A stretch of DNA of 17,172 bases from Pseudomonadota bacterium (GTDB taxonomy: Bacteria; Pseudomonadota; Gammaproteobacteria; Acidithiobacillales; Acidithiobacillaceae): positions 1 to 17,172 of the forward strand of contig JAKAVW010000028.1 of NCBI GenBank assembly GCA_021827445.1, in the 5' to 3' direction. Numbering within the stretch: position 1 is the stretch's first letter; every line of letters begins with the position of its first letter. Shown here one piece after another: positions 1 through 7,250 of the stretch. The translations under genes and the position numbers were made by a program. The notes under the pieces were generated by a model that made no database searches, was not told the origin of the DNA, and saw only the letters and a list, made by a program, of their open reading frames with translations.

Positions 1-1
1 A

Positions 2-352
2 GCTGTGGCGGCTTATCCCTTCATTATGCGGGAGTCGGGTTCGGGGACGCGGATTGTCGGAGAGCGGTTCTTTGAAAAGGCCGGCGTCATGCTGCATGCG
101 AGCATTGAAGTCAGCAGCCACGAAGCCATCAAACATGCGGTACGCGCCGGTATGGGACTGGGCATCGCTTCTCTGCATACGGTGCGGGAAGAGTTGCTGG
201 CGGGACATCTGGCGGTGCTGGATGTGCAAGGCATGCCCATCGAACGCCACTGGTATCTGGTACACCGTCAGGGTAAGCGCCTTTCAGCGGCGGCTCAGGC
301 TTTCCGGGATTTTTTGCTGGATCAGGAGGCGGCGCGTCTGCTGCCGGAGTAG
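2..352 (+). CDS. cbbR: LysR-family regulator, CbbR-type, C-terminal part (cut by left edge)
   Basis: This is the last ~116 residues of a LysR-type regulator whose frame runs off the left edge, so the DNA-binding domain is not visible. The fragment is the second half of the substrate/effector-binding domain. It includes the R-E-S-G-S-G-T-R stretch typical of CbbR proteins, the H-E-A-I-K-H-A-V-R-A-G-M-G-L-G-I segment found in LysR effector domains, and a C-terminal F-R-D-F-L-L helix. CbbR activates Calvin-cycle operons in response to metabolites, and RuBisCO next door supports the assignment. The orientation is unusual: it converges on cbbM, whereas cbbR is often divergent from the operon it controls. 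Its target could be cbbM, or another cbb operon to the left. The LysR family is secure; the CbbR subgroup is likely. Confidence 0.8.
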   Translation, partial: AVAAYPFIMRESGSGTRIVGERFFEKAGVMLHASIEVSSHEAIKHAVRAGMGLGIASLHTVREELLAGHLAVLDVQGMPIERHWYLVHRQGKRLSAAAQAFRDFLLDQEAARLLPE

Positions 353-376
353 GGAGAGTTATTTGGTCGGGGTGAT

Positions 377-408
377 ATAAAAACGCCCCCGGATAGGAGC
401 GTTTTTAT
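377..408. terminator. Bidirectional intrinsic terminator between cbbR and cbbM
   Basis: ATAAAAACGC at 377-386 and GCGTTTTTAT at 399-408 form a perfect 10-bp inverted repeat around a 12-base loop. The stem has a run of A on the left and a run of T on the right, so either strand yields a hairpin followed by U residues. It lies 24 bp past the cbbR-type stop and 26 bp past the cbbM stop, so it should serve both convergent genes. Confidence 0.85.
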
Positions 409-434
409 CTGATGGACCAGAGCCTGTAGATGAC

Positions 435-1814
435 CTACCTGTGCATGCCCAGCTTTTCGCGCCAACCTGGATAGAGCTTATCGGCATCACTGGGGAAGGA
501 CTCGAAGGCACGGGCGAATTCCTTGTGTTCCCTGGCGTACTCAATGGGATCAGCACCCACCCTCCAGCACTCGTAAGCCTGACGCAGGGAAGCCGCACCC
601 GCTGCCGGGCTGTCAATATGGCCGTAGGAACCGCCGCCTGCCGTGTTGATCACGTTGCCGTGGCCCAGGTTTTCGAAGAAACCGGGCAGACGCAGGGCAT
701 TCATGCCGCCAGAGATGATGGGGGTGGTGGGCTTCATGCCGTACCACTCCTGATGGTAGACGGGGCCGTCACCGCTATCACGCTCGATCATGTAGGCGAT
801 GTTGCGGTCGTCGGCACCGCCCTCCATCTTGCCGTAGCCCATGGTACCCACGTGAATGCCGGAGGCACCCTGCAGGCGGGCCATTTTGGCCAGCACGAAG
901 GCGGTGTAGCCGCGCTTGGCGTTGGGCGAGGTGATCATGCCGTGGCCGGCGCGGTGGTAGTGCAGATACTGCCCGGGGTACTGGCGACGTGCCGTGGTGA
1001 TCATGCCGGGGCCACCCACGAAGCCATCCACCAGGAAGGCCAGCTTGTCGGCGTCGGGACCAAAGGTTTCCAGGGCGAAGTCGGCGCGGGCGCACATCTC
1101 ATAGTGGTCGTCGGCGGTGATGTTCATGGAGAACAGCTTGGCTTCGCCCGTTTCGTCCATGGCGCGTTTCATGGCGTCATACACCAGCGGGATGGTCTTT
1201 TTCACCGGAGCGAACACTTGGTTGCCCTGGGGTTCGTCGTTCTTGATGAAATCGCCACCGAGCCAGAACTGGTAAGCCGCTGCGGCAAAGGGTTCGGGGC
1301 GCAGACCCAGCTTGGGCTTGATGATGGTGCCGGCGATATAGCCGCCGTCCTTGACCGGGCGGCCGAGGATACGCCACAGATCAGAAATGTCCTTGGCCGG
1401 GCCGTCGAACAACTGAATGGCGCGCGGGGGCATGAAGAAGTCGATCATCTGGCCGTGCTCGATGTCGCCCATGCCCTGGTTGTTGCCGATGACCAGTGTC
1501 AGGAAGGAGACGATCATCATGCGGCCATCGGTGACGTTGCGGTCGAACAGATCCAGCGGATAAGCGATGCGCATATCTTCGGTGGCTTCATCGATGTGAT
1601 AAACCAGCGCATCCACGCCCTTGGTGAAGTCGTCGGTGGTGGAGACCTCGACGTTGGTGCCGGTGGAAGACTCGGCGGCAAAGTGGGCGGCGGCCTCCAG
1701 ATAGCCGTGGCCGGCCTTGGGCTTCATCTTGTAGGCCACCAGAATGTGCTTACCACCAGCGATAAGGTCTGTTTCTTTCAAAGAAAGATCGGCATAACGA
1801 TTAGATTGATCCAT
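435..1814 (-). CDS. cbbM: Ribulose-1,5-bisphosphate carboxylase/oxygenase, form II (large-subunit-only)
   Basis: Form II RuBisCO fixes CO2 onto ribulose-1,5-bisphosphate in the Calvin cycle and works as large-subunit dimers without a small subunit. The 459-residue protein matches the usual family length and keeps every active-site landmark at the numbering used for the Rhodospirillum rubrum enzyme. These are K166 in G-T-I-I-K-P-K, the carbamylated K191 with Mg ligands D193 and E194 in G-G-D-F-I-K-N-D-E, H287 in H-Y-H-R-A-G-H, and loop-6 K329 in G-Y-G-K-M-E-G. The ATG at 1814 follows a GAGG ribosome-binding site about 6 bases upstream. No cbbQ/cbbO or small-subunit gene follows; a terminator and the convergent cbbR-type gene do. 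A 266-bp AT-rich promoter-like region separates it from the hyf-like operon on the same strand, so it may be transcribed alone, read through from hyf, or both. Confidence 0.97.
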   Translation of the reverse strand: MDQSNRYADLSLKETDLIAGGKHILVAYKMKPKAGHGYLEAAAHFAAESSTGTNVEVSTTDDFTKGVDALVYHIDEATEDMRIAYPLDLFDRNVTDGRMMIVSFLTLVIGNNQGMGDIEHGQMIDFFMPPRAIQLFDGPAKDISDLWRILGRPVKDGGYIAGTIIKPKLGLRPEPFAAAAYQFWLGGDFIKNDEPQGNQVFAPVKKTIPLVYDAMKRAMDETGEAKLFSMNITADDHYEMCARADFALETFGPDADKLAFLVDGFVGGPGMITTARRQYPGQYLHYHRAGHGMITSPNAKRGYTAFVLAKMARLQGASGIHVGTMGYGKMEGGADDRNIAYMIERDSGDGPVYHQEWYGMKPTTPIISGGMNALRLPGFFENLGHGNVINTAGGGSYGHIDSPAAGAASLRQAYECWRVGADPIEYAREHKEFARAFESFPSDADKLYPGWREKLGMHR

Positions 1815-1904
1815 AGTTGTTCCTCGCTCATATTAACGGTAAAGAGATTGATTTAGCTGCCAATGTCACATCACATTTGATCCGGAATACCCGCTCTCAC
1901 TATA

Positions 1905-1932
1905 CAGATATTATTATAATGGGATATGTAAA
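1905..1932 (-). promoter_or_regulatory. Candidate cbbM promoter
   Basis: On the - strand, TTTACA (1932-1927) is followed after 16 bases by TATCTG (1910-1905). A perfect TATAAT (1918-1913) lies within the spacer but has no good -35 partner at 17 bp. The stretch is strikingly AT-rich compared with the coding DNA around it and lies ~90-120 bp upstream of the cbbM start. A promoter here is likely; the exact hexamers are uncertain. Confidence 0.4.
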
Positions 1933-1981
1933 CCTGTTTTTATTCTAGCACCCCCAATTCGGTCGACATACCCGAAGAATC

Positions 1982-1996
1982 TTATTGATCCCATAA
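1982..1996. promoter_or_regulatory. Palindromic LysR-type (T-N11-A) candidate operator upstream of cbbM
   Basis: TTATTGATCCCATAA is an interrupted palindrome (TTAT, 7 bases, ATAA) containing the T-N11-A core typical of LysR-family sites. It lies ~170 bp upstream of cbbM and ~50 bp upstream of the candidate -35 element. CbbR is the obvious candidate ligand, but this is inference from motif and context. The distance to the promoter is somewhat long for an activator site. Confidence 0.35.
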
Positions 1997-2063
1997 GTAA
2001 AATATTATTGGCAATTTCTGCTGGTCGTCTATCAGTAGGCGGTCAAGTCCTGAACGGAAGAGA

Positions 2064-2082
2064 GATGGTGTGCCGTACCATC
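2064..2082. repeat. Short inverted repeat at the 3' end of the hyfI-like gene
   Basis: GATGGT (2064-2069) and ACCATC (2077-2082) form a 6-bp stem with a 7-base loop. The stem overlaps the stop codon of the hyfI-like gene. No clear T-run follows on the - strand, so it is at best a weak terminator or an RNA-stabilising hairpin. Transcription could continue towards cbbM. Confidence 0.3.
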
Positions 2083-2578
2083 AGGTTTCCGCCCTGTCCC
2101 CGGACACCCGCAACAGCCCCTGCAACAAAGCGTCAGGATTTGGCGGGCAGCCCGGTATCTGCAGGTCCACTGGCAATGTCTCTGCGACACCATCCATGAC
2201 CGCATAACTGCCCCGGAACACACCGCCAGAACAGGCGCAGTCGCCAATGGCGATGATTCGCCGGGGTTCGGGCATGGCGTTGTGGCAGTCGTGCAGCGCC
2301 GCGACCATGTGACGGGCCACCGGCCCGCTCACTGTCAGCACATCGGCGTGGCGCGGGGATGCCGTGAAGCGAAAACCGGCCTGCTCCAGGCCATAGTGGG
2401 GGCCGCCTAGGGCATGGAGCTCCAATTCGCAGCCATTACAGGAGCCCGCGTCCACATGGCGGATGCTGAGACTGTGGCGGAAGCAGGAGGGGCTGGCTGA
2501 TGCTGGGTCCCGCTGGGTCCGTGGCGGTTTTTCCCCGGCTTTTCCCAGCCGCAGGGCCTCACGCAGTATCCGATACAT
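2081..2578 (-). CDS. hyfI: HyfI/HycG/NuoB-like small subunit of Ehr-type (hydrogenase-4-like) complex
   Basis: This is the iron-sulfur small subunit of a group-4-hydrogenase/complex-I-like assembly, 165 residues. It should sit against the large subunit and carry one [4Fe-4S] cluster, equivalent to N2 of complex I or the proximal cluster of hydrogenases. All four expected ligands are present: C47 and C50 in A-G-S-C-N-G-C-E, C114 in G-D-C-A-C-S-G-G, and C144 in P-G-C-P-P. The first ~35 residues carry an arginine- and serine-rich stretch before the conserved domain. I chose the ATG at 2578 because GGAG (2588-2585) lies 6 bases upstream; an in-frame GTG at 2581 is too close to it. It is the last gene of the hyf-like run, 36 bp after the large subunit. 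The intact cluster ligands contrast with the loss of the NiFe ligands in the partner subunit. Confidence 0.92.
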   Translation of the reverse strand: MYRILREALRLGKAGEKPPRTQRDPASASPSCFRHSLSIRHVDAGSCNGCELELHALGGPHYGLEQAGFRFTASPRHADVLTVSGPVARHMVAALHDCHNAMPEPRRIIAIGDCACSGGVFRGSYAVMDGVAETLPVDLQIPGCPPNPDALLQGLLRVSGDRAET

Positions 2579-2614
2579 CACCGTCTCCTTTCGGGAAGCG
2601 CCCAGGCGCTGTGC

Positions 2615-4165
2615 TCAAAGGTCATGGCCGCTGTAACTCAGGTTGAAAGATTTGTTGATAAGCGGAAAATCCGCGACGATGTCGCGCAGAACGACTTCTT
2701 CCAATGCTGGCCAGAGGGTCCACGAGGGGTCCTGAGGATGGCAGCGGCGGACTTGTCCGTGCTCGATGCGCAGCCAGAAGAATATCTCGCCCCGCCAACC
2801 CTCCACCCAACCGATACCTTCACCCACAGCATCCTGGAGATCCAGCGGGTGGTATATGTTACCGTCCGGCAGTTTCCGGAGCATTTCCTCCTGCAGACGC
2901 AGTGACTCGAAAATTTCCTGAAAACGTACAGCCATGCGTGCCGCGACATCGCCTCCCGTGGCTGTGGCCATCTGGACCTGGAGTTGGTCATAGGGGGGGT
3001 GGGGGAACTGTACCCGCAGGTCCCAGGCCTGACCGCTGGCGCGGCCGGCGACCCCCATGAGTCCCAGGTGCGCCGCCCGTTCTGGGGGGATTATGCCCAG
3101 TTGCACCACCCGGTCGCGCAGGCCACCGTGCTCGGCGAGGATTTCCTGCAGGCGCCGGACGGCGGTTTTGAGTGTCCGCCCCCCACCTTGGAGGGCCGCG
3201 ATGGCCGCCGCCGTGAGATCAAAGGCCACCCCACCGGGCAAGACCCTGTCCATGAGATAGCGATGCCCGAAATAGTGCTGATTCTCGCGCAGCAGGTCCT
3301 CTTTGAGGGCCTGAAACTGAGTCAGGGCGAAGGCCAGACCGGCATCATTACCGATGGCGCCAAGATCACCGAGATGATTGGCCAGTCGCTCCCGCTCCAG
3401 GCAGAGGGCGCGCAGCCATTGGGCACGTTCTGGCACCTGCGTGGAGGTGATCTGCTCCACCGCCTGAGCATAGCTCCAGGCATAAGCCACCGTACTGTCG
3501 CCGCTGATGCGCCCGGCCAGGCGCGCGCCCCCCGCCACATCCAAACCCTGGAAGAGGCGCTCCACGCCTTTGTGCGTATAACCGAAACGCTCCTCCAGGC
3601 GCAGGATTTCCTCCCCCAGGACCTGAAAGCGAAAATGCCCCGGCTCGATGATGCCGGCATGTATGGGGCCGACTGGAATCTCATGGGTGTCCGGGCTGCT
3701 CGCGGGCAGGAAGGTGTAGTCGCGATCTGCGGCGATATCCAGACCTTCTCCAGAAAAATCGGTGCGCAGGGGAAATTGATCAGCAGGCCAGGCCGCATGC
3801 CGCAGCCAGGGACGGGTATCATTTACCCCCGTCGCGCGGATACCCAGCAGATCATACAGGGCGCGTTCCATGCGCAGAGCGCCCGGGAAAATGGCGGCTA
3901 GACTCGGGTAGGCGGCAGTGGTCGGGTCCACGATCATTTCCGTGCGGACGATGCCTGTCTCGGACAGAAATGCCGCATGGACGAGATAGCCCGCTTCCGT
4001 GGTGCGGCGGTCCTCGCCCCAGAGGGCCAGCAGACGTCCACCCTGCGCACGGATGTTCTGAGCGGCAAGCGGCCAATAGTCTTTATGGAGGCGGCCGGAC
4101 CACACCGGCAATGTCGTGCCCCAATGTCTGAAAGTAGCCAGTACGCGCAGTGATGGGTTAGGCAT
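2615..4165 (-). CDS. hyfG: HyfG/HycE/NuoCD-like large subunit lacking NiFe ligands (Ehr-type)
   Basis: This 516-residue protein fuses an N-terminal NuoC/30-kDa-like region (residues ~1-130, with L-Y-D-L-L-G near 103) to a NuoD/HycE-like catalytic-fold domain (V-G-P-I-H-A-G-I-I-E-P-G-H-F at ~165-178). In HycE/HyfG four cysteines bind nickel and iron. Here the first motif R-x-C-G-x-C is R219-I-S221-G-D-S224. The second, D-P-C-x-x-C, is N508-L-S510-Y-S-G513, three residues before the C-terminus. All four cysteines are gone, so a NiFe site cannot form in the usual way, and there is no C-terminal tail for a maturation protease. The frame is intact and the flanking conserved residues are kept, so this looks like a different function rather than decay. 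The ATG at 4165 follows AGGGA by 8 bases; a longer upstream reading would overlap hyfF deeply. The product is best viewed as an energy-converting hydrogenase-related subunit, probably quinone-interacting or purely coupling. Confidence 0.92.
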   Translation of the reverse strand: MPNPSLRVLATFRHWGTTLPVWSGRLHKDYWPLAAQNIRAQGGRLLALWGEDRRTTEAGYLVHAAFLSETGIVRTEMIVDPTTAAYPSLAAIFPGALRMERALYDLLGIRATGVNDTRPWLRHAAWPADQFPLRTDFSGEGLDIAADRDYTFLPASSPDTHEIPVGPIHAGIIEPGHFRFQVLGEEILRLEERFGYTHKGVERLFQGLDVAGGARLAGRISGDSTVAYAWSYAQAVEQITSTQVPERAQWLRALCLERERLANHLGDLGAIGNDAGLAFALTQFQALKEDLLRENQHYFGHRYLMDRVLPGGVAFDLTAAAIAALQGGGRTLKTAVRRLQEILAEHGGLRDRVVQLGIIPPERAAHLGLMGVAGRASGQAWDLRVQFPHPPYDQLQVQMATATGGDVAARMAVRFQEIFESLRLQEEMLRKLPDGNIYHPLDLQDAVGEGIGWVEGWRGEIFFWLRIEHGQVRRCHPQDPSWTLWPALEEVVLRDIVADFPLINKSFNLSYSGHDL

Positions 4166-4175
4166 GATGGTGTCC

Positions 4176-5633
4176 CTATCCATGGAGGAGCAGTGCGGCA
4201 TGCTGCATCCATTGGACCAGCATCCAGGGGATGAATGTCCCGAGTACGATAACGAGCGCCAGTTGAATGAAAATCGGGATGATGCCGGAGACGGGTTGAC
4301 GGGCGATGCCTTCCGGGGCCGACCCGAAGACCATCCCCTGCAGGCGCGGAAAAATTCCGGCGAAGGCGACACCCAATCCCAATAATAGCAAAGGTGTTAG
4401 CCAGGGTTGGACCTGCAGGGTGCTGGCGACAATGAGAAATTCACTGAGAAAAAGTCCGCTGGGTGGCATCCCCAGGATAAAAAGCACCGCCAGCATGAGT
4501 GCCCAGCCCAGGAGGGGGCTGAGTTCCAGTAAGCCGCGGATGCGCTGGATTTCCCGACTGCCGAAGCTCTGTACCGCGTGTCCGACCGAGAAAAACACCG
4601 AGGACTTGGTCAGGCTATGGCTGATCATGTGCAGCAAACCCGCGAAGCTTGCCAGTGGCGCGCCGATCCCGAAAGCGAAGGTGGCGAGTCCCATATGTTC
4701 GATGGAGGAATAGGCGAAAAGTCGCTTGACGTCCCGCTGCCGCAGCATGGAAAAGGCCGCTACCAGCAGGGAAAGCAAACCGAAACCCATCAGCAGCCGA
4801 CCCGCGAAATTCGGACCCAAGGCACCATCTACCAGTACCTTGGCGCGCAGAACGGCGTAGAGGGCCACGTTGAGCAGCAGCCCGGAAAGTACCGCCGAAA
4901 CCGAGCTTGGGCCGCTGGCGTGGGCATCCGGCAGCCAGTTGTTGAGCGGGCTCAGGCCGATTTTGGTTCCGTAGCCCACCAGCATGAAGATGAAGGCGAT
5001 GGCCATGACCTGCGGCTGTAATTGACGGCGCACGGCTTCCAGACGCGTCCACAGCAACGCGTCCGCACCGTGCCCCAGCACTTTCTGGGCGGCGAAATAC
5101 AGCAGGATCGTACCGAACAGCGCCATCGCCAGGCCGACGCCGCAGAGGATGAAATATTTCCAGGCGGCCTCCAGGCCTTCCGCCGTGCGGAAGAGGCTCA
5201 CCAGCAAGACCGTGGACAGGGTGGCGCCTTCCATGGCCACCCAGAGGATGCCCATGTTGTTGGTCAGCAAGGCCAGCAGCATCGTGGTGAGGAAAGTCTG
5301 GAACATGGCGTGATAGAGGCGGACACGCCGACGGGAGAGCGACCAGTGGACGATTTCCTGCGCCATATAACTGCGGGAGAACCATGCCGTACTGAGCGCC
5401 ACCACCCCATCCACCAATACCAGCACGATACTGAGGTCATCCACCATGAACTGCCCGCCGTCAGTGGTAAATGCGCCGTCGCGCAACACCTGCACCGCGA
5501 GGGCCAGGATAGCCAGCAGGGTCAGCGTATTGAAGCCGATGAACAGCGCGGCGCCCCGGCGTCCGTCGCCCCAGAGGGCGAGCAGGGGGATACCGATCGC
5601 CGCGCACGCCAGCACCAGCAGGATCAGCATCAT
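4176..5633 (-). CDS. hyfF: HyfF/NuoN-NuoM-like antiporter-type membrane subunit
   Basis: This 485-residue, highly hydrophobic protein with roughly 14 membrane segments belongs to the proton-translocating antiporter-like family (Pfam Proton_antipo_M). The channel residues expected of the family are visible: E135 in W-V-A-M-E-G-A, K224 in G-Y-G-T-K-I-G-L-S-P-L, and the L-P-D-A-H-A segment at ~234-239 followed by a serine-rich helix (P-S-S-V-S-A-V-L-S-G). Y-S-S-I-E-H-M-G-L and a histidine-rich H-M-I-S-H-S-L-T-K-S stretch are also kept. The A-A-W-K-Y-F-I-L-C-G-V-G-L-A segment is characteristic of the HyfF branch. The start codon overlaps the stop of the upstream hyfE-like gene as ATGA, implying translational coupling. 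It should pump H+ (or exchange Na+/H+) when the complex turns over. Confidence 0.93.
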   Translation of the reverse strand: MMLILLVLACAAIGIPLLALWGDGRRGAALFIGFNTLTLLAILALAVQVLRDGAFTTDGGQFMVDDLSIVLVLVDGVVALSTAWFSRSYMAQEIVHWSLSRRRVRLYHAMFQTFLTTMLLALLTNNMGILWVAMEGATLSTVLLVSLFRTAEGLEAAWKYFILCGVGLAMALFGTILLYFAAQKVLGHGADALLWTRLEAVRRQLQPQVMAIAFIFMLVGYGTKIGLSPLNNWLPDAHASGPSSVSAVLSGLLLNVALYAVLRAKVLVDGALGPNFAGRLLMGFGLLSLLVAAFSMLRQRDVKRLFAYSSIEHMGLATFAFGIGAPLASFAGLLHMISHSLTKSSVFFSVGHAVQSFGSREIQRIRGLLELSPLLGWALMLAVLFILGMPPSGLFLSEFLIVASTLQVQPWLTPLLLLGLGVAFAGIFPRLQGMVFGSAPEGIARQPVSGIIPIFIQLALVIVLGTFIPWMLVQWMQHAALLLHG

Positions 5634-6307
5634 TCCTCCCGGATCTGTTCGAGATGCTGGAGATCCATGCTGTCGAAGGTCTCCCGCATCTGAAAGAAGA
5701 AAATACCGAGAATGACGAAGCCGATCAGGGCATCCAGGGCCACCCCCAGTTCCACGACCATCGGCATCCCCAGTGTGGCACTGGTGGCGGCGAAGAAGAG
5801 TCCGTTATCTATGGCGAGAAAACCCACCACCTGGGATATGGCCTTGCGCCGCGTGATCATCATCAGGAAGGCGAGCAACACGGCGGCGAGGGCAATACCG
5901 ACCATGCCGCGGGTCACCGTACCGGTCAGGGCGGTGATGGGCGCGGCGAGGAAAAAAGCGAAGATGACCAACGCGATGCCAGCGAGCAAGGTCAGGGGGA
6001 TGTTGAGCACTGCCTCGACATCGCCGCGCACCTGAAGACGCCGCAACAGACGATGCAGGACTGTCGGGATCAGGATGGCTTTCAGCGTGAGCGTCAGTGC
6101 CGCGGAAAACCACAACTCCGACTGCCCGGTCAGCAGTGCCACCAGCGCGGTGCCTGCCGCCAGGACCATACCCTGCCAGGCGAGCAGATGGATCAGGGTG
6201 AGGAGCCGCCGTTGCGCCAGCATGGCGAAAGTCAACAACAAGAGCAGGGCAGCGAGGAGTCTCAACAGGGGGATACCCCAGGTAAGCCCCTGTGCGGTAA
6301 TTGTCAT
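5630..6307 (-). CDS. hyfE: HyfE-like membrane subunit
   Basis: This 225-residue membrane protein has about seven hydrophobic segments. It matches HyfE of hydrogenase 4 in length (216 in E. coli) and layout, including the L-T-L-K-A-I-L-I-P helix, G-F-L-A-I-D-N-G (compare the M-E-N-G region of HyfE), V-V-E-L-G-V-A-L-D-A, and the polar C-terminus with T-F-D-S-M-D-L. HyfE is thought to combine NuoK-like features and helps connect the antiporter subunits to the rest of the membrane arm. The ATG lies one base after the stop of the hyfC-like gene and its own stop overlaps hyfF. Formate hydrogenlyase-1 (Hyc) lacks HyfE, so its presence places this complex on the hydrogenase-4/Ehr side. Confidence 0.9.
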   Translation of the reverse strand: MTITAQGLTWGIPLLRLLAALLLLLTFAMLAQRRLLTLIHLLAWQGMVLAAGTALVALLTGQSELWFSAALTLTLKAILIPTVLHRLLRRLQVRGDVEAVLNIPLTLLAGIALVIFAFFLAAPITALTGTVTRGMVGIALAAVLLAFLMMITRRKAISQVVGFLAIDNGLFFAATSATLGMPMVVELGVALDALIGFVILGIFFFQMRETFDSMDLQHLEQIREE

Positions 6308-6308
6308 A

Positions 6309-7250
6309 TCACGCCCCCAGCATGAAGAAGCTCAGGAGTCCGATGACCCCGAGCAGAAAGGCCGTGGCCATGAATTCCGGCGCGCGAAAGAGGCGCAGTT
6401 TGGCGAGTAAGGTCTCGACCAGTGCCAGGATGAGGGCGGCGGCTGCGAATTTCAGCGGCAGGGCCAGCAGCGTCAGGGGCAAGGCCGCAATTTCTGCGGC
6501 GGGCACGATACCCCAGGGCAGGAACAGGGCAATGCCGATGGCCACATAGAGCACCAGTTTGATCTGCGCGCCCCATTCCATGAGCGCCAGGTGCCGTCCC
6601 GAATATTCCAGGAGCATCGCTTCGTGGATCATGGTCAACTCCAGATGGGTGGCGGGATTATCCACGGGAATCCGTGCGTTTTCGGCCAGCAGCACCATGA
6701 AAAAGGCAGCAGCGGCGAACACCATGCTGGGGTGCAGGGCAAAGCGCAGTTGCTCCAGATGGGCGACGATCACGCTGAGCGAGGTGGACCGGGAGAGCAG
6801 AGACGCCGTAAACAGAGCGGCCAGCAGGGCGGGTTCCGCAAGCCCCGCGATCAGCATTTCCCGATGGGCACCCAGGGTGGCGAAGGGCGTCCCCGTATCC
6901 ATGGCCGCCAGCACCTGAAAAACCCGCGCCAGGGCGAACAAACCCACCAGGGCGATGACATCGGCGGCTGGTGCCAGAGGCAGTCCGGTGGCGAGAATGG
7001 GGATGATTCCGGCCGCCAGACAGAACGCTCCGAAAATCCCGTAGGGTGCAAAGCGGAAGAGCCAGGATGTGCCCTCTGCCTGCAGGGATTCTTTATGGAA
7101 CAAGCGATAGAGATCGCGGTAGTTCTGCCAGCAGCCAGCCGGCCGCCGGTTCTGCAGAATCGCCCGCAATGCCCGCAGCAGCCCGGCAAAGAGTGGCGCC
7201 AGAAAGGCCACCAGCAGGATCTGCATGCCTTCCAGAAGTATGGCGGTCAT
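6309..7250 (-). CDS. hyfC: HyfC/HycD/NuoH-like membrane subunit
   Basis: This 313-residue protein with about eight membrane segments is the NuoH/NDH-1 subunit 1 homologue, which links the hydrophilic catalytic arm to the ion-pumping membrane arm. The family signature A-E-N-A-R-I-P-V-D-N-P-A-T-H-L-E-L-T-M near residue ~195-213, followed by I-H-E-A-M-L-L-E-Y-S-G, is diagnostic of the HycD/HyfC branch and carries the conserved acidic residues of the coupling funnel. Length fits the family (HycD/HyfC about 307-322). The start overlaps the stop of the hyfB-like gene as ATGA. In complex I this subunit forms part of the quinone chamber, so quinone interaction is possible but cannot be read from the sequence. 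Confidence 0.93.
   Translation of the reverse strand: MTAILLEGMQILLVAFLAPLFAGLLRALRAILQNRRPAGCWQNYRDLYRLFHKESLQAEGTSWLFRFAPYGIFGAFCLAAGIIPILATGLPLAPAADVIALVGLFALARVFQVLAAMDTGTPFATLGAHREMLIAGLAEPALLAALFTASLLSRSTSLSVIVAHLEQLRFALHPSMVFAAAAFFMVLLAENARIPVDNPATHLELTMIHEAMLLEYSGRHLALMEWGAQIKLVLYVAIGIALFLPWGIVPAAEIAALPLTLLALPLKFAAAALILALVETLLAKLRLFRAPEFMATAFLLGVIGLLSFFMLGA

Larger units (their letters stand above)
1815..2080. other. Intergenic region between hyfI-like gene and cbbM
   Basis: This 266-bp non-coding stretch is the largest gap in the hyf-cbbM run. It is clearly AT-rich between ~1900 and 2010, in contrast with the GC-rich genes on both sides. It holds the candidate cbbM promoter (1905-1932), the palindrome at 1982-1996 and the cbbM ribosome-binding site. 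I see no convincing open frame or strong terminator for the upstream operon. Short frames here lack ribosome-binding sites and family features. Confidence 0.7.

Noticed and set aside
441..1856. Long open frame on the + strand opposite cbbM (471 codons)
   Set aside because: It mirrors the codon pattern of the cbbM frame on the other strand, is rich in Gly/His/Val with no recognisable domain, and cbbM matches RuBisCO residue by residue.
2984..3901. Open frame on the + strand opposite the hyfG-like gene
   Set aside because: It is an antisense shadow of a well-supported gene; it has no ribosome-binding site and no family feature.
2615..4165. Decayed pseudogene explanation for the large subunit lacking cysteines
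   Set aside because: There is no frameshift or internal stop, the conserved residues around the lost ligands are retained, both motifs are changed, and all partner genes are intact and coupled.
4166..4372. N-terminal extension of the hyfG-like gene
   Set aside because: It would overlap the hyfF-like gene by almost 200 bases and shows low-complexity Ser/Pro/Arg sequence; the ATG at 4165 has a good ribosome-binding site.
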